Shown here piece after piece: positions 53,131 through 62,067 of a stretch of DNA of 64,000 nucleotides. Source of the stretch: Flavobacterium sp. Root186. GTDB taxonomy: Bacteria > Bacteroidota > Bacteroidia > Flavobacteriales > Flavobacteriaceae. Made by a program: the position numbers and the translations under genes. The stretch lies in the NCBI RefSeq assembly GCF_001428525.1, contig NZ_LMHW01000010.1, positions 553,177 through 617,176 of the forward strand, written 5' to 3'. Numbering within the stretch: the first letter of the stretch is position 1; each line of letters begins with the position of its first letter. The notes below the pieces were generated by a model, which was given only the letters and a program-made list of their open reading frames with translations, searched no databases and was not told where the DNA came from.

Positions 53131-55065
53131 ATGAAAAAATTAAGTTATTTAAAACCTATTTTCAATTTTATATTAATCGGATTACTGATTACAACATTAA
53201 GCCGAATATTTTTATTTTTCCTTTTTAAAGAAAGGGTAGAGCAGACACCTGATTTCTGGTATATTTTTCCAATCGGTTTGCGAATGGATTTGATTTTACT
53301 TTGTTATTTGTCGTTTCTGCCGGCTGTTTTAATTACTTTTCTGCCAAATAAATGGTTGAAATTCACCAATAGTTTTTTAGTAATTTATAGTTTCTTATTC
53401 CTGTTTTTGATTCTTTTTGTAGAATTAGCTTCACCAGACTTCGTAAAACAATACGACACGCGTCCGAATAAGATTTTCTTAGATTATTTGATTTATCCTA
53501 AGGAAGTGGTTGGAATGCTTTTAAAAAGTTACCTGATTTCAATCATCGTTACTTTTATAATTTTGGGAACAGCCATTTATTTTGCCTTCAAAAAAGGGAA
53601 AAAATATTTTCATACTACAAGCACTGAATATAAATTCAAACTAATCGCTTTTCCATTAGTAGCATTTTTATTGTTTTTTGGAGCACGTTCAAGTCTTACT
53701 TCAAAACGTCCTATTAATGCCAGTAATGCTGTTTTCTCGACAGATCAATTGACCAATACTTTAGGACTAAATTCATTTTATACAGTTGCTTTTGCCGCTT
53801 ATTCAATTAAGAATGAAGGAAACACAAAAATGTATGGTAAAATGGATGAAGCCGAAGCCATTGCTCGTGTAAAAAAATACATGATTGCCGGACCAAATGG
53901 TTTTACAGATGCCGAAATTCCGTTTCTGCATGTACAGCAGCCAGATTCGGTTAAGAAAAAACCATATAATTTGGTGATTTTTCTACAAGAAAGTTTAGGT
54001 GCAGAATATGTTGGAATTTTAGGTGGAAAACCGCTGACACCCGAATTTGATAAATTATCAAAAGAAGGATTATTGTTTACTAATTTATACTGTACAGGAA
54101 CCAGAAGCGTTCGCGGAATTGAAGCCGTTGTAACCGGATTTTTACCATCGCCGTCAGAAAGTGTGGTGAAACTTGGAAATTCACAACAAGGATTTTTTAC
54201 TCTTGCCGATGCTTTAAAACAAAAAGGATACGATACAAGTTTCATTTATGGCGGAATGGCGAATTTCGATAATATGGCTTCGTTTTTCAACGGAAATGGT
54301 TTCAGCGATATTGTAGATCAGGAAGATTTTGAATCAGATGGAAATAAATATGCTTTCAAGGGAACTTGGGGCTACTCTGATGAAGATTTGGTAACAAAAG
54401 CCAATAATTATTTCAAATCAAAAGGCGATAAACCATTCTTCTCCTTAATGTTTTCGACTTCAAATCATGAACCGTTTGAATATCCGGCAGGGAGAATAAA
54501 GCAATTTGATAAAAAAGCAGCAACGGTAAACAACGCCATGAAATATGCCGATTTCTCAATTGGAAAATTCTTCGAAATGGCTAAAAAAGAGCCGTATTTT
54601 AAAAATACTATTTTCATTGTAATCGCAGATCACAATACAAGAACATACGGAAAGAATTTAGTACCAATTAATAAATTCCATATTCCGGCATTTATTATGG
54701 GACCTGGAGTTCCAAAAGGAGCAGTTTATGACAGATTGGCAAGTCAAATCGATATTCCGCCAACATTGTTAAGCTATTTAGGACTTTCTTTTGAAACACC
54801 AATGGTGGGAAGAAACTTAAATAAACTAGATTCAAAAGTGCAGGGAAGATCGATTATGCAGTTTAATGATATCAACGCTTTTAGAGTAGAGAATCAGGTT
54901 GTTATTATGCAGCCAAATCTAAAACCGCTTCAGTTCGAAATTAAAAACGATACAACTTTAATTCCGGTTAAGTTAAACGAAGAATTAGCAAAAGATGCCT
55001 TAGCACACGTTATTACAGCGGGGAATTTGTATAAAGAGAATAAGTATAAATTGAGAAAAAAATAG
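53131..55065 (+). CDS. LtaS-type membrane sulfatase-fold enzyme
   Basis: 644 aa. Five N-terminal transmembrane helices (about 10-30, 50-70, 80-100, 132-152, 172-188), then a periplasmic sulfatase-fold domain (about 275-600). Metal/active-site parts: E287 in FLQESLG, candidate nucleophile T324 in GTRSVRG, SNHEPFEYP and VIADHNTR. LtaS makes lipoteichoic acid in Gram-positives; in Gram-negatives related enzymes transfer phosphoglycerol or phosphoethanolamine to glycans or lipid A. The substrate here is unknown. Confidence 0.9.
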   Translation: MKKLSYLKPIFNFILIGLLITTLSRIFLFFLFKERVEQTPDFWYIFPIGLRMDLILLCYLSFLPAVLITFLPNKWLKFTNSFLVIYSFLFLFLILFVELASPDFVKQYDTRPNKIFLDYLIYPKEVVGMLLKSYLISIIVTFIILGTAIYFAFKKGKKYFHTTSTEYKFKLIAFPLVAFLLFFGARSSLTSKRPINASNAVFSTDQLTNTLGLNSFYTVAFAAYSIKNEGNTKMYGKMDEAEAIARVKKYMIAGPNGFTDAEIPFLHVQQPDSVKKKPYNLVIFLQESLGAEYVGILGGKPLTPEFDKLSKEGLLFTNLYCTGTRSVRGIEAVVTGFLPSPSESVVKLGNSQQGFFTLADALKQKGYDTSFIYGGMANFDNMASFFNGNGFSDIVDQEDFESDGNKYAFKGTWGYSDEDLVTKANNYFKSKGDKPFFSLMFSTSNHEPFEYPAGRIKQFDKKAATVNNAMKYADFSIGKFFEMAKKEPYFKNTIFIVIADHNTRTYGKNLVPINKFHIPAFIMGPGVPKGAVYDRLASQIDIPPTLLSYLGLSFETPMVGRNLNKLDSKVQGRSIMQFNDINAFRVENQVVIMQPNLKPLQFEIKNDTTLIPVKLNEELAKDALAHVITAGNLYKENKYKLRKK

Positions 55066-55081
55066 GTTCATTCAGGGACAA

Positions 55082-55241
55082 AGGTCCAGAGGAACAAAGG
55101 TTCAAAGAAACAGAGAAAAAAAAACTTTATTTCTTTGCACCTTTATTATTTCGAACCGTTTAAGAATATAATAAGTTCTCGACTCCGCTAGAACTGACAA
55201 ATAAAGATAAACCTTTGCGCCTTTGTTACCTTGAACCTTTA
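55082..55241. repeat. Iterated AAAGGTTCAAAG words with embedded second element
   Basis: GAACAAAGGTTCAAAG leads; CTTTGCACCTTTATTATTTC and CTTTGCGCCTTTGTTACC-type copies answer in inverse orientation. Between them lies GTTCTCGACTCCGCTAGAAC, a fragment of a different word (the TTCTCGACTCCGCTCGAA type). Its end overlaps the meaB stop region. Confidence 0.75.
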
Positions 55242-56323
55242 TTAAAATACAATTTTAATAACTTTTGCGCAGCGGCAAAAGGTGATATTTCATTATTTTG
55301 CACCGCTTTTTTATTTTGTTCCAATAATGAAATGATTTCGGACTGATTGTAGAAATTTTGTTTCAATTGTTCGTTGATAGTTTCCATCATCCAAAACTGA
55401 TTTTGTTCGTTTCTTTTTTCCTGAAAGAATCCTGTTTCTTTTGTCATTTCGAAATAATCAGAAATGGTGTTCCAGATCTCCGAAATACCCTCTTTTGTAA
55501 TGGCGCTGCAAGTCGTGACTTTGGGCTGCCAGTTTGATTTTTTTGGAGGAAATAAATGCAACGCACGGTTAAACTCCAGTTTCGCCTGATTGGCTTTTTT
55601 GATATTATCACCGTCTGCTTTATTGATGACGATGGTGTCTGCCATTTCCATAATACCGCGTTTGATGCCTTGAAGTTCATCGCCTGCACCGGAAATTTTT
55701 AATAAAAGAAAAAAGTCAACCATACTGTGAACAGCAGTTTCACTTTGTCCCACACCAACCGTTTCTATAATTATCGTATCAAAACGGGCGGCTTCGCATA
55801 AAATAATCGTTTCACGGGTTTTACGGGCAACGCCACCCAGATTTTCTCCAGATGCACTTGGACGGATAAAAGCATTTTCATCTTTTACGAGTTCTTCCAT
55901 TCGGGTTTTATCGCCCAGAATACTTCCGTGCGAAATCGAACTGCTGGGATCAACGGCCAGAACAGCCACTTTTTTTCCTGCCTGAGTCAAATAAGTTCCA
56001 AAAGCCTCAATAAAAGTACTTTTACCAACTCCGGGAACACCCGTAATCCCTATGCGAATTGATTTATTGGCATGGGGAAGGCAGCCTTTTATTACTTCGT
56101 CTGCTTTTGCTGCATGTTCCGGATTTGTGCTTTCGATAAGTGTAATCGCGCGGCTCAGTGCTGTTATATTTCCGGAAAGAATTCCAGAGACTAATTCGGC
56201 TGCAGAAGGCTGCTGTCTGCGTTTGTTTTTAATTTGATTGATAGCCGAAACATTGGTAATTTCAGGAGATGAAATTCCAGCTTTTTCAGTTAAACTCCCC
56301 GACTGTTTCTTTAAACTTGACAA
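55226..56323 (-). CDS. meaB: Methylmalonyl-CoA mutase-associated GTPase MeaB
   Basis: G3E-family P-loop GTPase that loads and protects cobalamin in methylmalonyl-CoA mutase. 365 aa. Walker A GVPGVGKSTF near residue 97, Switch/Mg motif AVDPSSSISHGSILGDKTRME, Walker B IIIETVGVGQSE, base-recognition NKADGDN. Partner of MutA/MutB encoded at 11.2-14.8 kb. The first 50 residues are low-complexity and poorly conserved, so the true start could be later. Confidence 0.94.
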   Translation of the reverse strand: MSSLKKQSGSLTEKAGISSPEITNVSAINQIKNKRRQQPSAAELVSGILSGNITALSRAITLIESTNPEHAAKADEVIKGCLPHANKSIRIGITGVPGVGKSTFIEAFGTYLTQAGKKVAVLAVDPSSSISHGSILGDKTRMEELVKDENAFIRPSASGENLGGVARKTRETIILCEAARFDTIIIETVGVGQSETAVHSMVDFFLLLKISGAGDELQGIKRGIMEMADTIVINKADGDNIKKANQAKLEFNRALHLFPPKKSNWQPKVTTCSAITKEGISEIWNTISDYFEMTKETGFFQEKRNEQNQFWMMETINEQLKQNFYNQSEIISLLEQNKKAVQNNEISPFAAAQKLLKLYFNKGSR

Positions 56324-56379
56324 AATACTTTTTTAATATTGTAAAAGTACAGAAAACAAAAACAGTTTCAAAAAGTTAG

Positions 56380-56473
56380 TTTGCCACGAATTACACGAAT
56401 TTCCACTAATTTGTTATGCTGAAATTAAGTATTAAAAAAATAATTTGTGAAAATTCGTTTAATTCGTGGCAAA
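56380..56473. repeat. Inverted repeat of CCACGAATT words
   Basis: TTTGCCACGAATTACACGAA (56380) and TTCGTTTAATTCGTGGCAAA (56454) pair with one mismatch over 23 bp. Sits between meaB and the NAD-binding gene. Confidence 0.9.
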
Positions 56474-56481
56474 AGAAAAAA

Positions 56482-57123
56482 TCAATAAGCTGCAGTAAAA
56501 CGAACCTGATGATGTTTTGGAGTTTCAGTTTCATCAGCAATAACGACGGCTAAATCTTCTACGGATAAAATGCTTCTTTGCTCATCGTTAAAAACAGGAT
56601 TTTCTAAACCTAAACGATATTTTCCTGTTCTTCCGGTTGTAATACCCTGGTGCATTTCGAAAGCCGGACTAAAAAATGCCCAGTCTAATTCTTTTTCTTC
56701 TTTTAAAATATTTAAATAATCTCTTGCTGCTGTTGCGCCGGCATAAAATTCTTTTGGAAAATCTGGTGTGTCCACTGCTTGTAAACCTGGAGCTACAAAC
56801 AAACTTCCTGCACCGCCAATTGTGATATAACGTTTTACACCCGATTTTTTTACCGCTTCCTGAATGGCTTTAGACCCTGAAATAAAATCATCATAAATAT
56901 TAGGGTTTGTCCATCCTGAATTATAAGCGTTGATAACAGCGTCGTTTCCTTTTAAAATTGCTGCCAATTCGGTTACATTAAAGATATTAGCACTTTTCCA
57001 GTTAATGCCAGCGGTGTCTTTTGGGTTTCTTGCAATAGCAGTAATGTCGTGATTTCTGCCTGCCAATTCGTTCAAGATTGCTGAGCCTACAAATCCTGTG
57101 GCTCCAATAATTGCGATTTTCAT
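56482..57123 (-). CDS. NAD(P)-binding protein (YwnB/NmrA-like)
   Basis: 213 aa atypical SDR/NADH-flavin-reductase-like fold: GATGFVGSAIL (residues 7-17), VINAYNSGWTNP, YITIGGAGSLF. Homologous to Bacillus YwnB by appearance. It lies beside an Rrf2-type regulator resembling YwnA, as ywnA and ywnB do in B. subtilis. Substrate unknown. Confidence 0.87.
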   Translation of the reverse strand: MKIAIIGATGFVGSAILNELAGRNHDITAIARNPKDTAGINWKSANIFNVTELAAILKGNDAVINAYNSGWTNPNIYDDFISGSKAIQEAVKKSGVKRYITIGGAGSLFVAPGLQAVDTPDFPKEFYAGATAARDYLNILKEEKELDWAFFSPAFEMHQGITTGRTGKYRLGLENPVFNDEQRSILSVEDLAVVIADETETPKHHQVRFTAAY

Positions 57124-57180
57124 AATATATAAATTTATTTAGTAATAAAAAATGTTACAGTTTAAGGTAAAAAAATAGTT

Positions 57181-57588
57181 TTAAAATTGGTTCGAAAAAT
57201 CTTCTAAAGAAATGCCTTGTAATTGTGCACTCACTTTTTGATTCATGTCTGCATACAAAGCATCCAGATTCTGATTGATTTTTTTTCCCACAGGACAATC
57301 CGGATTGGGCTGATTTTTAGCATAACCCAGATTGATGGTTTCAAAAGTCATTTCAAAAATTTCTTTTAAAGTCAGCTTTGATGAATCTACAGCCAGTTTT
57401 GTGCCGCCGTTTTTTCCTTCTTTACTTTCTACAATATGATGTGCTTTTAAGTTTGCAATCTCTTTTCGAACCAAAACAGGATTCAAATTAATACTTCCTG
57501 CAATATATTCTGATGATAAATAATCATTCGGAAATTTATTGAGCAAAGTAAGAATGTGAATTGTTATGGCAAATTTACCTGAAAGCAT
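57181..57588 (-). CDS. Rrf2-family transcriptional regulator (YwnA-like)
   Basis: 135 aa winged helix protein (AITIHILTLLNKFPNDYLSSEYIAGSINLNPVLVRKEIANLKAHHIVESKEGKNGG). It has one cysteine (DCPVG), so no three-Cys iron-sulfur cluster as in IscR/NsrR is possible. Probably represses itself and the adjacent NAD(P)-binding gene 57 bases downstream. Confidence 0.9.
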   Translation of the reverse strand: MLSGKFAITIHILTLLNKFPNDYLSSEYIAGSINLNPVLVRKEIANLKAHHIVESKEGKNGGTKLAVDSSKLTLKEIFEMTFETINLGYAKNQPNPDCPVGKKINQNLDALYADMNQKVSAQLQGISLEDFSNQF

Positions 57589-57662
57589 ACTGTAATAAAA
57601 TATATTACAAATGTAGTGATTTTTTTTTAAATGTGAAATGTTATATGTTAAATGTAAGAAGT

Positions 57663-57835
57663 AATTAGTGATTAGTCCTTAGTAATTAGTTTTTTAGCTT
57701 TTAGTAGTTAGTGAGTTTTTTTAAAAGTAGATTCCTTAAATTTTGCAAAAAATCCCAGCCAATTACTTATCCGCTAAAATTTAACCAAAAACACTAACAA
57801 ACTAATTACTAAGGACTAATTACTAATCACTAATT
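57663..57835. repeat. Inverted repeat of TTAGTAATTAG words
   Basis: AATTAGTGATTAGTCCTTAG (57663) is answered by CTAAGGACTAATTACTAATC (57809) over about 30 bp, with 7 extra bases in the right arm. It fills the gap between divergent genes. Confidence 0.88.
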
Positions 57836-57860
57836 GCTAAATTTGCTACGAACCCTCGAT

Positions 57861-58772
57861 ATGAACAATTTTATTATAATATTCTTCTTTTTGTTTTTAG
57901 GATTGCTTTTGCAGAATGTAAAGCGGTTTCCAACTCATATTTATAAAACGATCAATAAAATTGTTATTTATGTCTGTTTGCCTGCCATTACTTTATATCA
58001 TATTCCGAAAATAAAATGGAGTAACGAATTATTATTCCCGATTGGAGCGGGGTGGATTAGTTTTTTTCTGGCATTTGTATTTTTTCATTTTTTAGGAAGA
58101 AGACTGGGCTGGTCAAACAAACTCATAGGCTGTTTGATCCTAACCGCCGGATTAAGTAATTCATCGTTTTTAGGATATCCTATTGTTGAAGCTTTGTTTG
58201 GAAAAAAAGGTTTAGAAACGGCAGTATTGGTAGATCAGCCGGGAACTTTTGTGGTGGTTTCGACTTTGGGTGTTTTTGTTGCTGCTTTTTACTCCAAAGG
58301 AAGCCCGGATTTTAAAAGCATTTCAAAAAAGATTCTTTTATTTCCTCCGTTTATAACATTCGTCGCTGCTTGTTTGCTCAATGTTTTTGATTATGATTTA
58401 TATCCGAATATTCAGCCTCTTTTATTAAAACTAGGAAGCTTGGTTACACCTTTAGCTTTATTTTCGGTTGGATTACAGCTCACTTTTGATCGAAAAAGTA
58501 AGCATTGGAAATTTTTACGACTGGGGCTTTTCTTCCGTCTTATTGTAACGCCGCTTATCATTTTCATTCTCTATGTTTTTGTTTTTAACCAACATTCTGA
58601 AGCTATAAAAATTACAATTATAGAAATCGCAATGGCTCCAATGATTACAGGCGCAATTCTGGCTTCAACTTATGGGTTAAAACCAAAATTAAGCAGTATG
58701 ATGATTGGTTTCGGAATCCCTGTTTCATTTATAACCCTGGCTATTTGGTACTTTGTTGTGAGCTTTATTTAA
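57861..58772 (+). CDS. AEC family transporter
   Basis: 303 aa, about ten hydrophobic helices (start IIIFFFLFLGLLLQNVKRFPTHIYKTINKIVIYVCLPAITLYHIP). Auxin efflux carrier superfamily; bacterial members move organic acids. The ATG at 57861 is preferred because a longer frame begins with TTG inside the word repeat. Confidence 0.9.
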   Translation: MNNFIIIFFFLFLGLLLQNVKRFPTHIYKTINKIVIYVCLPAITLYHIPKIKWSNELLFPIGAGWISFFLAFVFFHFLGRRLGWSNKLIGCLILTAGLSNSSFLGYPIVEALFGKKGLETAVLVDQPGTFVVVSTLGVFVAAFYSKGSPDFKSISKKILLFPPFITFVAACLLNVFDYDLYPNIQPLLLKLGSLVTPLALFSVGLQLTFDRKSKHWKFLRLGLFFRLIVTPLIIFILYVFVFNQHSEAIKITIIEIAMAPMITGAILASTYGLKPKLSSMMIGFGIPVSFITLAIWYFVVSFI

Positions 58773-58882
58773 TTTAAAATATTAATTAGATAGACAATGT
58801 AGAATTTTAACTTTTTTTTAATTTCTGCATGTTTTCTAAATGTATTTTTTAGTTAATTTTAGAGGAACTAAAAAATTATATT

Positions 58883-59521
58883 ATGTCAACATTAAGATTA
58901 GGCGATATAGCTCCGGATTTTCATGCAGAAACCACACAAGGACCAATTAATTTTCATGAATGGTTAGGAGATTCATGGGGTGTTCTATTTTCACATCCAG
59001 CAGATTTTACTCCTGTTTGTACTACTGAATTGGGAACTGTAGCGAACTATGTTCCGGAATTTACCAAAAGAAATACGAAGGTTATTGCTTTGAGTGTAGA
59101 CGGTTTGCAGTCGCACCTGGAGTGGATTAAAGACATTAACGAAACTCAAAATACGGAGGTTAATTTCCCGATAATTGCTGATGAGGATAAAAAAATAGCA
59201 ACATTGTATGATATGCTTCATCCTAATGCGAGCGATAAGTTTACAGTGCGTTCTGTTTTTGTAATTGGTGCCGATAAAAAAATCAAATTGACTTTAACTT
59301 ATCCGGCTTCTACAGGAAGAAATTTTGACGAATTACTTCGTGTAATTGACAGTTTGCAATTAACTGCAAATTACAGTGTAGCAACTCCTGCAAACTGGAA
59401 AGACGGCGAAGATGTAGTAATTACTCCAGCTGTTCCAGATAGTGATATTCCGGCGAAATTCCCAAAAGGATATACACCTATAAAACCTTATTTACGTATA
59501 ACACCGCAGCCGAATAAATAA
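58883..59521 (+). CDS. 1-Cys peroxiredoxin (Prx6 type)
   Basis: 212 aa thiol peroxidase. Peroxidatic Cys at 46 in SHPADFTPVCTTELG; this is the only cysteine, so no resolving Cys. The long C-terminal domain (about 170-212) is typical of Prx6. Reduces hydrogen and alkyl peroxides with an external thiol donor. Cytosolic. Confidence 0.95.
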   Translation: MSTLRLGDIAPDFHAETTQGPINFHEWLGDSWGVLFSHPADFTPVCTTELGTVANYVPEFTKRNTKVIALSVDGLQSHLEWIKDINETQNTEVNFPIIADEDKKIATLYDMLHPNASDKFTVRSVFVIGADKKIKLTLTYPASTGRNFDELLRVIDSLQLTANYSVATPANWKDGEDVVITPAVPDSDIPAKFPKGYTPIKPYLRITPQPNK

Positions 59522-59523
59522 GG

Positions 59524-59685
59524 TTCTAAGTTACTAAGATACTAAGGCGCTAAGATTCTAAGTTTTTTGAAGAGATTAAACTCTTATAGACTTAGAATCT
59601 TAGCGCTTTTTTTTGTTGTACCACAAATTTCTAAGATATATTCGCAAAGTAAAAAGACTTAGAATCTTAGCTTAGTTACTTAGAA
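59524..59685. repeat. Iterated CTAAGAT words, inverted copies
   Basis: TTCTAAGTTACTAAGATACT and GCGCTAAGATTCTAAG; inverse copies CTTAGAATCTTAGCGC (59591) and CTTAGAATCTTAGCTTAG (59658). It spans the gap between convergent genes and overlaps the antiporter stop region. Confidence 0.82.
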
Positions 59686-61903
59686 ACTCACTCATTTTTT
59701 TCTTATCTCCAACAACCCAGATAATATCGTTTGGCTGTAAAATCAAACTCGATTCCGGGTTTAGGATACGATTTCCGTTTCTTTCAATTCCTACGACCAT
59801 TCCGCCGGTTTTTCCTCTAAATTGGCCAATGCTTTTTTGAGTAAATTCTTCCTGAGAAACCTCTAGCTGGCGAAGCACAATTTCAGATTCTTCGACTGTT
59901 TTGGCATCATTTTCATTTTGAGTTAAGTATTTGGTAAATTCAGTAATCTGGGCATCAGTACCAATTACAGAGATTTCATCTCCCGGAAACAAACGTTCAT
60001 TTTTTGAAGGGATTGGTATTGTGACTTCACCGCGTCTAATATAAGCAATATTGATTCCGAGGAGTTCTCGAATTTTTAGTTCTTCCAGCGTTTTTCCGGC
60101 AAGGTTTGATTCTTTTCCAATATCAAAAATAGACATGTGACCGTCCCACGGCATTAAATTGGCGTATCGTCTGTCGATTTTTTTGTTTTCACGATCGTTA
60201 AGGTTTTTCAAAAAGTGATTTTCGATTTTATGATATTGCTCGTTCAGTTTTTTTGGAAAAATCTGATACGCTCCAATCGCAATAATCAAGGCTACAAACG
60301 CGACTAAAGGAGAAAAGAAAATATTCAGTAAAAACCCAACAAAAAATAATCCAAGGCTCATTCTGATTAAAATAAGCATTAAAAGTGCGCCTCGATATTT
60401 ACGTTCTTCCCAAAGTACTTCGACTTCATCAACTTTTACACGACGCAGCGAAAGCGCCCATAAAAATGGAGCAATGACAACCAGCGTTAATAAAGCAGCC
60501 AGAGTATTTCCGAATCGTGTATCGGCAACTAATGGCGCTACAAATTTTGATGATAATAATATAATTGCAGTTATAATTATGGTATGCAGTATAATTTGGG
60601 TAATAGATGATCTAAGCACAACCTGCCAGGTGCTTACTGATTTAATGGCCTGTGCATTTAAACTATATCTGTTAATATTTTTAACCCATCTTTTGGGCAT
60701 TTTTTGTTCTAAAATCTGTGCAAAAGGCTCTGAATATTTAATTAAAAACGGAGTTGTAAAAGTTGTAATGGCAGAAACGGCCACAATTATAGGATATAAA
60801 AAATCACTTGTTACTTTTAAAGTCATGCCAAGCGTTGCAATAATAAAAGAGAATTCTCCAATTTGTGCTAAACTCATTCCGGTTTGAACGGATTGTTTAA
60901 GCGGCTGGCCAGAAAGTAAAGCTCCAATTGAGGAACTAAATGCTTTTCCGAAAATAGTTAAAAGCGTAATTAAAGCTACCGGAAGTGCATAAGTAACCAG
61001 CGTTTCAGGATTAATCAACATTCCCACAGATACAAAGAACACGGCACCGAATAAATCTTTTACAGGCTGTATTAAATGCTCAATTTTTTCTGCCATTGTG
61101 GTTTCTGCAATAATAGAACCCATGATGAATGCTCCCAAAGCCGGAGAGAAACCAACTTGTGCAGCAAAAATTACCATCATTAAACATAATGCCAGCGAAA
61201 TAATAAGCAGCATTTCATCTGTTAAAAGATGTTTGGCTTTTTTCAAAATCGTAGGAATAATAAAGATTCCGCCCAAAAACCAAATTATTAAAAAGAAGAC
61301 CAGTTTTAAAACAGATTGTATTAAAGCACCGCCCGAAACCTGATCGCTCACGGCAATTGTCGATAATAATACAAGCATTAAAATAGCAACAATATCTTCA
61401 ACAATTAAGGCTCCAAATACAATCCCAACGAACTTTTTTCCCTTAACTCCCAATTCATCAAAAGCCCTGATAATAATGGTTGTTGACGAAATAGAAAGCG
61501 TCGCCCCGAGAAAAATGCTGTCCATTTTTCCCCAGCCCATCCATTGTCCAACACAATAACCAACTAGTGTCATGAATAATATCTGGGTAATTGCTGTAAC
61601 AGATGAAGTTCCGCCTACTTTCATTAGTTTCTTAAAACTAAATTCGAGTCCTAAACTAAATAATAAAAATATAACTCCAATTTCTGCCCAGACTTCGACA
61701 CTTTTCATGTCTGTTATCGAAGGGAAAAAATCAAAATGGTTTCCGGCCAGAAATCCTGCAATCAGGTATCCTAAAACCAGAGGTTGTTTCATTTTTTTAA
61801 ATAATAGAACGGCAATTCCGGCAGTCATCAGGATTAATCCCAGATCACTAATTAAAGGTTGTAAATGGTGTGTAGTTTCTGCAGCGGCATTTAAGGCAAT
61901 CAT
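59672..61903 (-). CDS. CPA2 cation:proton antiporter (KefB-like) with two TrkA-C domains
   Basis: 743 aa membrane protein. Twelve or so helices in the N-terminal Na+/H+ exchanger domain (about 10-395; GYLIAGFLAGNH, SFTKK-like charged helix, GAFIMGSIIAETT), extra helices 420-550, then two TrkA-C domains (about 585-660 and 680-740; ISVIGTDAQITEFTKYL and DIIWVVGDKKKMSEFL). The TrkA-N Rossmann domain common in KefB/C is absent. Likely sodium- or potassium/proton exchange regulated by a ligand at the TrkA-C domains. Confidence 0.92.
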   Translation of the reverse strand: MIALNAAAETTHHLQPLISDLGLILMTAGIAVLLFKKMKQPLVLGYLIAGFLAGNHFDFFPSITDMKSVEVWAEIGVIFLLFSLGLEFSFKKLMKVGGTSSVTAITQILFMTLVGYCVGQWMGWGKMDSIFLGATLSISSTTIIIRAFDELGVKGKKFVGIVFGALIVEDIVAILMLVLLSTIAVSDQVSGGALIQSVLKLVFFLIIWFLGGIFIIPTILKKAKHLLTDEMLLIISLALCLMMVIFAAQVGFSPALGAFIMGSIIAETTMAEKIEHLIQPVKDLFGAVFFVSVGMLINPETLVTYALPVALITLLTIFGKAFSSSIGALLSGQPLKQSVQTGMSLAQIGEFSFIIATLGMTLKVTSDFLYPIIVAVSAITTFTTPFLIKYSEPFAQILEQKMPKRWVKNINRYSLNAQAIKSVSTWQVVLRSSITQIILHTIIITAIILLSSKFVAPLVADTRFGNTLAALLTLVVIAPFLWALSLRRVKVDEVEVLWEERKYRGALLMLILIRMSLGLFFVGFLLNIFFSPLVAFVALIIAIGAYQIFPKKLNEQYHKIENHFLKNLNDRENKKIDRRYANLMPWDGHMSIFDIGKESNLAGKTLEELKIRELLGINIAYIRRGEVTIPIPSKNERLFPGDEISVIGTDAQITEFTKYLTQNENDAKTVEESEIVLRQLEVSQEEFTQKSIGQFRGKTGGMVVGIERNGNRILNPESSLILQPNDIIWVVGDKKKMSEFLSN

Positions 61904-62009
61904 AAAAGTGGTATTTTCAGGAGTATAATCCAGCTTTTTTATTTCTTATAAAGTTCACTAAACTTCTACGAAAATCAATTCAGGTGAACTAATCTGGATA
62001 CTCCGGGTT

Positions 62010-62046
62010 AAAAAAAAAGCTATCTCGATAAAGATAGCTTTTTTTG
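62010..62046. terminator. Terminator between purB and antiporter gene
   Basis: AAAGCTATCT / AGATAGCTTT stem with A and T runs. Confidence 0.9.
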
Positions 62047-62067
62047 ACAAAATATTTTAGGTTTTCT

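Noticed and set aside
57663..57835. CRISPR-like array from repeated TTAGTAATTAG units
   Set aside because: No regular spacers, unit lengths vary, and copies are in inverse orientation; it is a hairpin word repeat. No cas genes nearby.
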